The translations under genes were made by a program, and so were the position numbers. From contig NZ_LMIA01000001.1 in NCBI RefSeq assembly GCF_001428565.1, positions 333,612-397,611 of the forward strand: a stretch of DNA of 64,000 nt. Reading direction: 5' to 3'. The stretch's first letter is position 1. The number at the start of each line of letters is the position of its first letter. The notes beneath the pieces are model-generated. The model was not told the origin of the DNA. It made no database searches and worked only from the letters and a program-made list of their open reading frames with translations. Positions 63,175-64,000 of this stretch are shown in pieces. This DNA is from Nocardioides sp. Root190. Its GTDB lineage: Bacteria; Actinomycetota; Actinomycetes; Propionibacteriales; Nocardioidaceae.

Positions 63175-64000
63175 GCTCCCGCCTCCTCGACGCCGATCGG
63201 ACGCGTGACGGCGTCCACGGCCTCGGGGTCGAGCGCGAAGAGCTCGGCGAGCGCAGCGGCGTAGGACACGGCGCCCTGCTCGTTGGCGAGCTCCTTGACC
63301 CGGACGGTCGGCTCGTGGAGCAGCTTGTCGGCGACGCGGCGCACGGCGTGACGGATCTCGGCGCGGCTGAAGGCGTCGAGGTCGGGCAGGCGGCTCTCGA
63401 GACGCTCCATCTCGGCGTCCACCACGGCGGTGGCCATCGAGCGCAGGGCGACCACGGTCGGCGTGACACTGGCCTGGCGACGGGCAGCGAGGAAGGCGGT
63501 GACCTCCTCGCCGAGGATCCGGCGGACCTCGAGCACTTCCTGGCCGGTGGCGCTGTCCTGCAGCACCTCGGCCAGCTCGGCGAGCCCGACGAGAGTCACG
63601 CCCGGCAGGTCGCGGACGCCGCGGTCGATGTCGTGCGGCAGCGCCAGGTCGATCAGCGCGAGCGGCCGGTCACCGAGATCGGAGCGCGCGGCGGTGAGCT
63701 GGGCAGCATCGATGATCGATCCGGCCGAACCGGTGCAGGAGATGACGACGTCGGCGCGAGCGAGCTCTGCACCGAGGTCCTCGAGGGGCGAGGCGTGGGC
63801 GGAGTACTGCGCGGCGAGCCGCTCTCCGCGGTCGGCCGAGCGGTTGACGACACTCAGGTGTCCGGCGCCGAGACGGGCGGCGGTCGCCGTCGCGAGACCG
63901 GCCATCGCACCGGCACCGACGACGACGACGTACTTGCCCTCGACCGGTCCGACCACCTTGGCGGTCTCCTCGAGCGCGGCGCTGACCAGGCTGGGTGCGA
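63171..64000 (-). CDS. hemA: Glutamyl-tRNA reductase (3' part)
   Basis: The C-terminal part of the first committed haem enzyme; the frame is open to the window edge, so the catalytic N-terminal domain with its Cys is missing. The NADPH-binding domain shows YVVVVGAGAMAGLATATAARLGAGHLSVVNRSADRGERLA, then VISCTGSAGSIIDAAQL and RPLALIDLALPHDIDRGVRDLPGV. A dimerisation helix region (MATAVVDAEMERLESRLPDL) follows. The stop overlaps hemC as ATGA. It supplies the substrate for hemL at 54-56 kb. Confidence 0.95.
   Translation of the reverse strand, partial: APSLVSAALEETAKVVGPVEGKYVVVVGAGAMAGLATATAARLGAGHLSVVNRSADRGERLAAQYSAHASPLEDLGAELARADVVISCTGSAGSIIDAAQLTAARSDLGDRPLALIDLALPHDIDRGVRDLPGVTLVGLAELAEVLQDSATGQEVLEVRRILGEEVTAFLAARRQASVTPTVVALRSMATAVVDAEMERLESRLPDLDAFSRAEIRHAVRRVADKLLHEPTVRVKELANEQGAVSYAAALAELFALDPEAVDAVTRPIGVEEAGA

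Overview
The window is a high-GC chromosomal segment from an actinobacterium, most likely a Nocardioides relative. This rests on gene content and order: an actinobacterial nuoA-N operon, menaquinone rather than ubiquinone genes, korAB, a SigE-family sigma factor, a fused cobA-hemD gene, many GTG starts and GTGA/ATGA stop-start overlaps. The genus is an inference from memory. No phage, insertion sequence, CRISPR array or rRNA is visible.

Layout. 1-3.3 kb: iron-type ABC importer (binding protein truncated by the window edge, permease, ATPase). 3.3-6.8 kb: HlyIII-like membrane protein, tRNA-Tyr, YajQ, a secreted lytic transglycosylase, a repeat patch, an SRPBCC protein and a small membrane protein. 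6.9-10.6 kb: sulfate/thiosulfate importer operon. 10.9-14.1 kb: korAB, 2-oxoacid:ferredoxin oxidoreductase. 14.1-15.9 kb: RarD-type transporter, a 22-bp repeat array, a flavin reductase. 16.0-32.7 kb: nuoABCDEFGHIJKLMN plus a polyprenyl diphosphate synthase, all on the minus strand. 33.2-42.0 kb: menG, L,D-transpeptidase, a secreted unknown, an MBL-fold hydrolase, a CPA1 antiporter with a UBP zinc finger, and menD-menC-menE. 42.0-48.3 kb: two paralogous MFS transporters flank a divergent MarR regulator and a four-gene operon (glutamate-cysteine ligase-like, glutathione synthetase-like, MAPEG, gamma-glutamyl hydrolase-like). 48.3-55.8 kb: menA, two small membrane proteins, and a coupled ccsB-resB-ccdA-tlpA-phosphatase-hemL string. 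56-64 kb: a second lytic transglycosylase, hemB, a sigma factor with its partner, and hemD-hemC-hemA (hemA runs off the edge).

Functionally this is a respiration neighbourhood: complex I, its quinone (polyprenyl synthase, menA/C/D/E/G), haem (hemA/B/C/D/L) and cytochrome c maturation lie together. The most unusual part is the thiol-like operon at 43.3-47.0 kb, because actinobacteria normally use mycothiol and this module looks like synthesis and use of glutathione or a gamma-glutamyl relative.

A second theme is small structured repeats. Four loci (5.7, 15.1, 33.2 and 39.4 kb) hold short words repeated in tandem and/or inverted orientation. One of them, a perfect 25-bp-arm palindrome, lies in frame inside menD and adds about 22 residues to the enzyme. 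Separately, two near-identical spacers of about 70 bp sit exactly between stop and start codons within the nuo operon.
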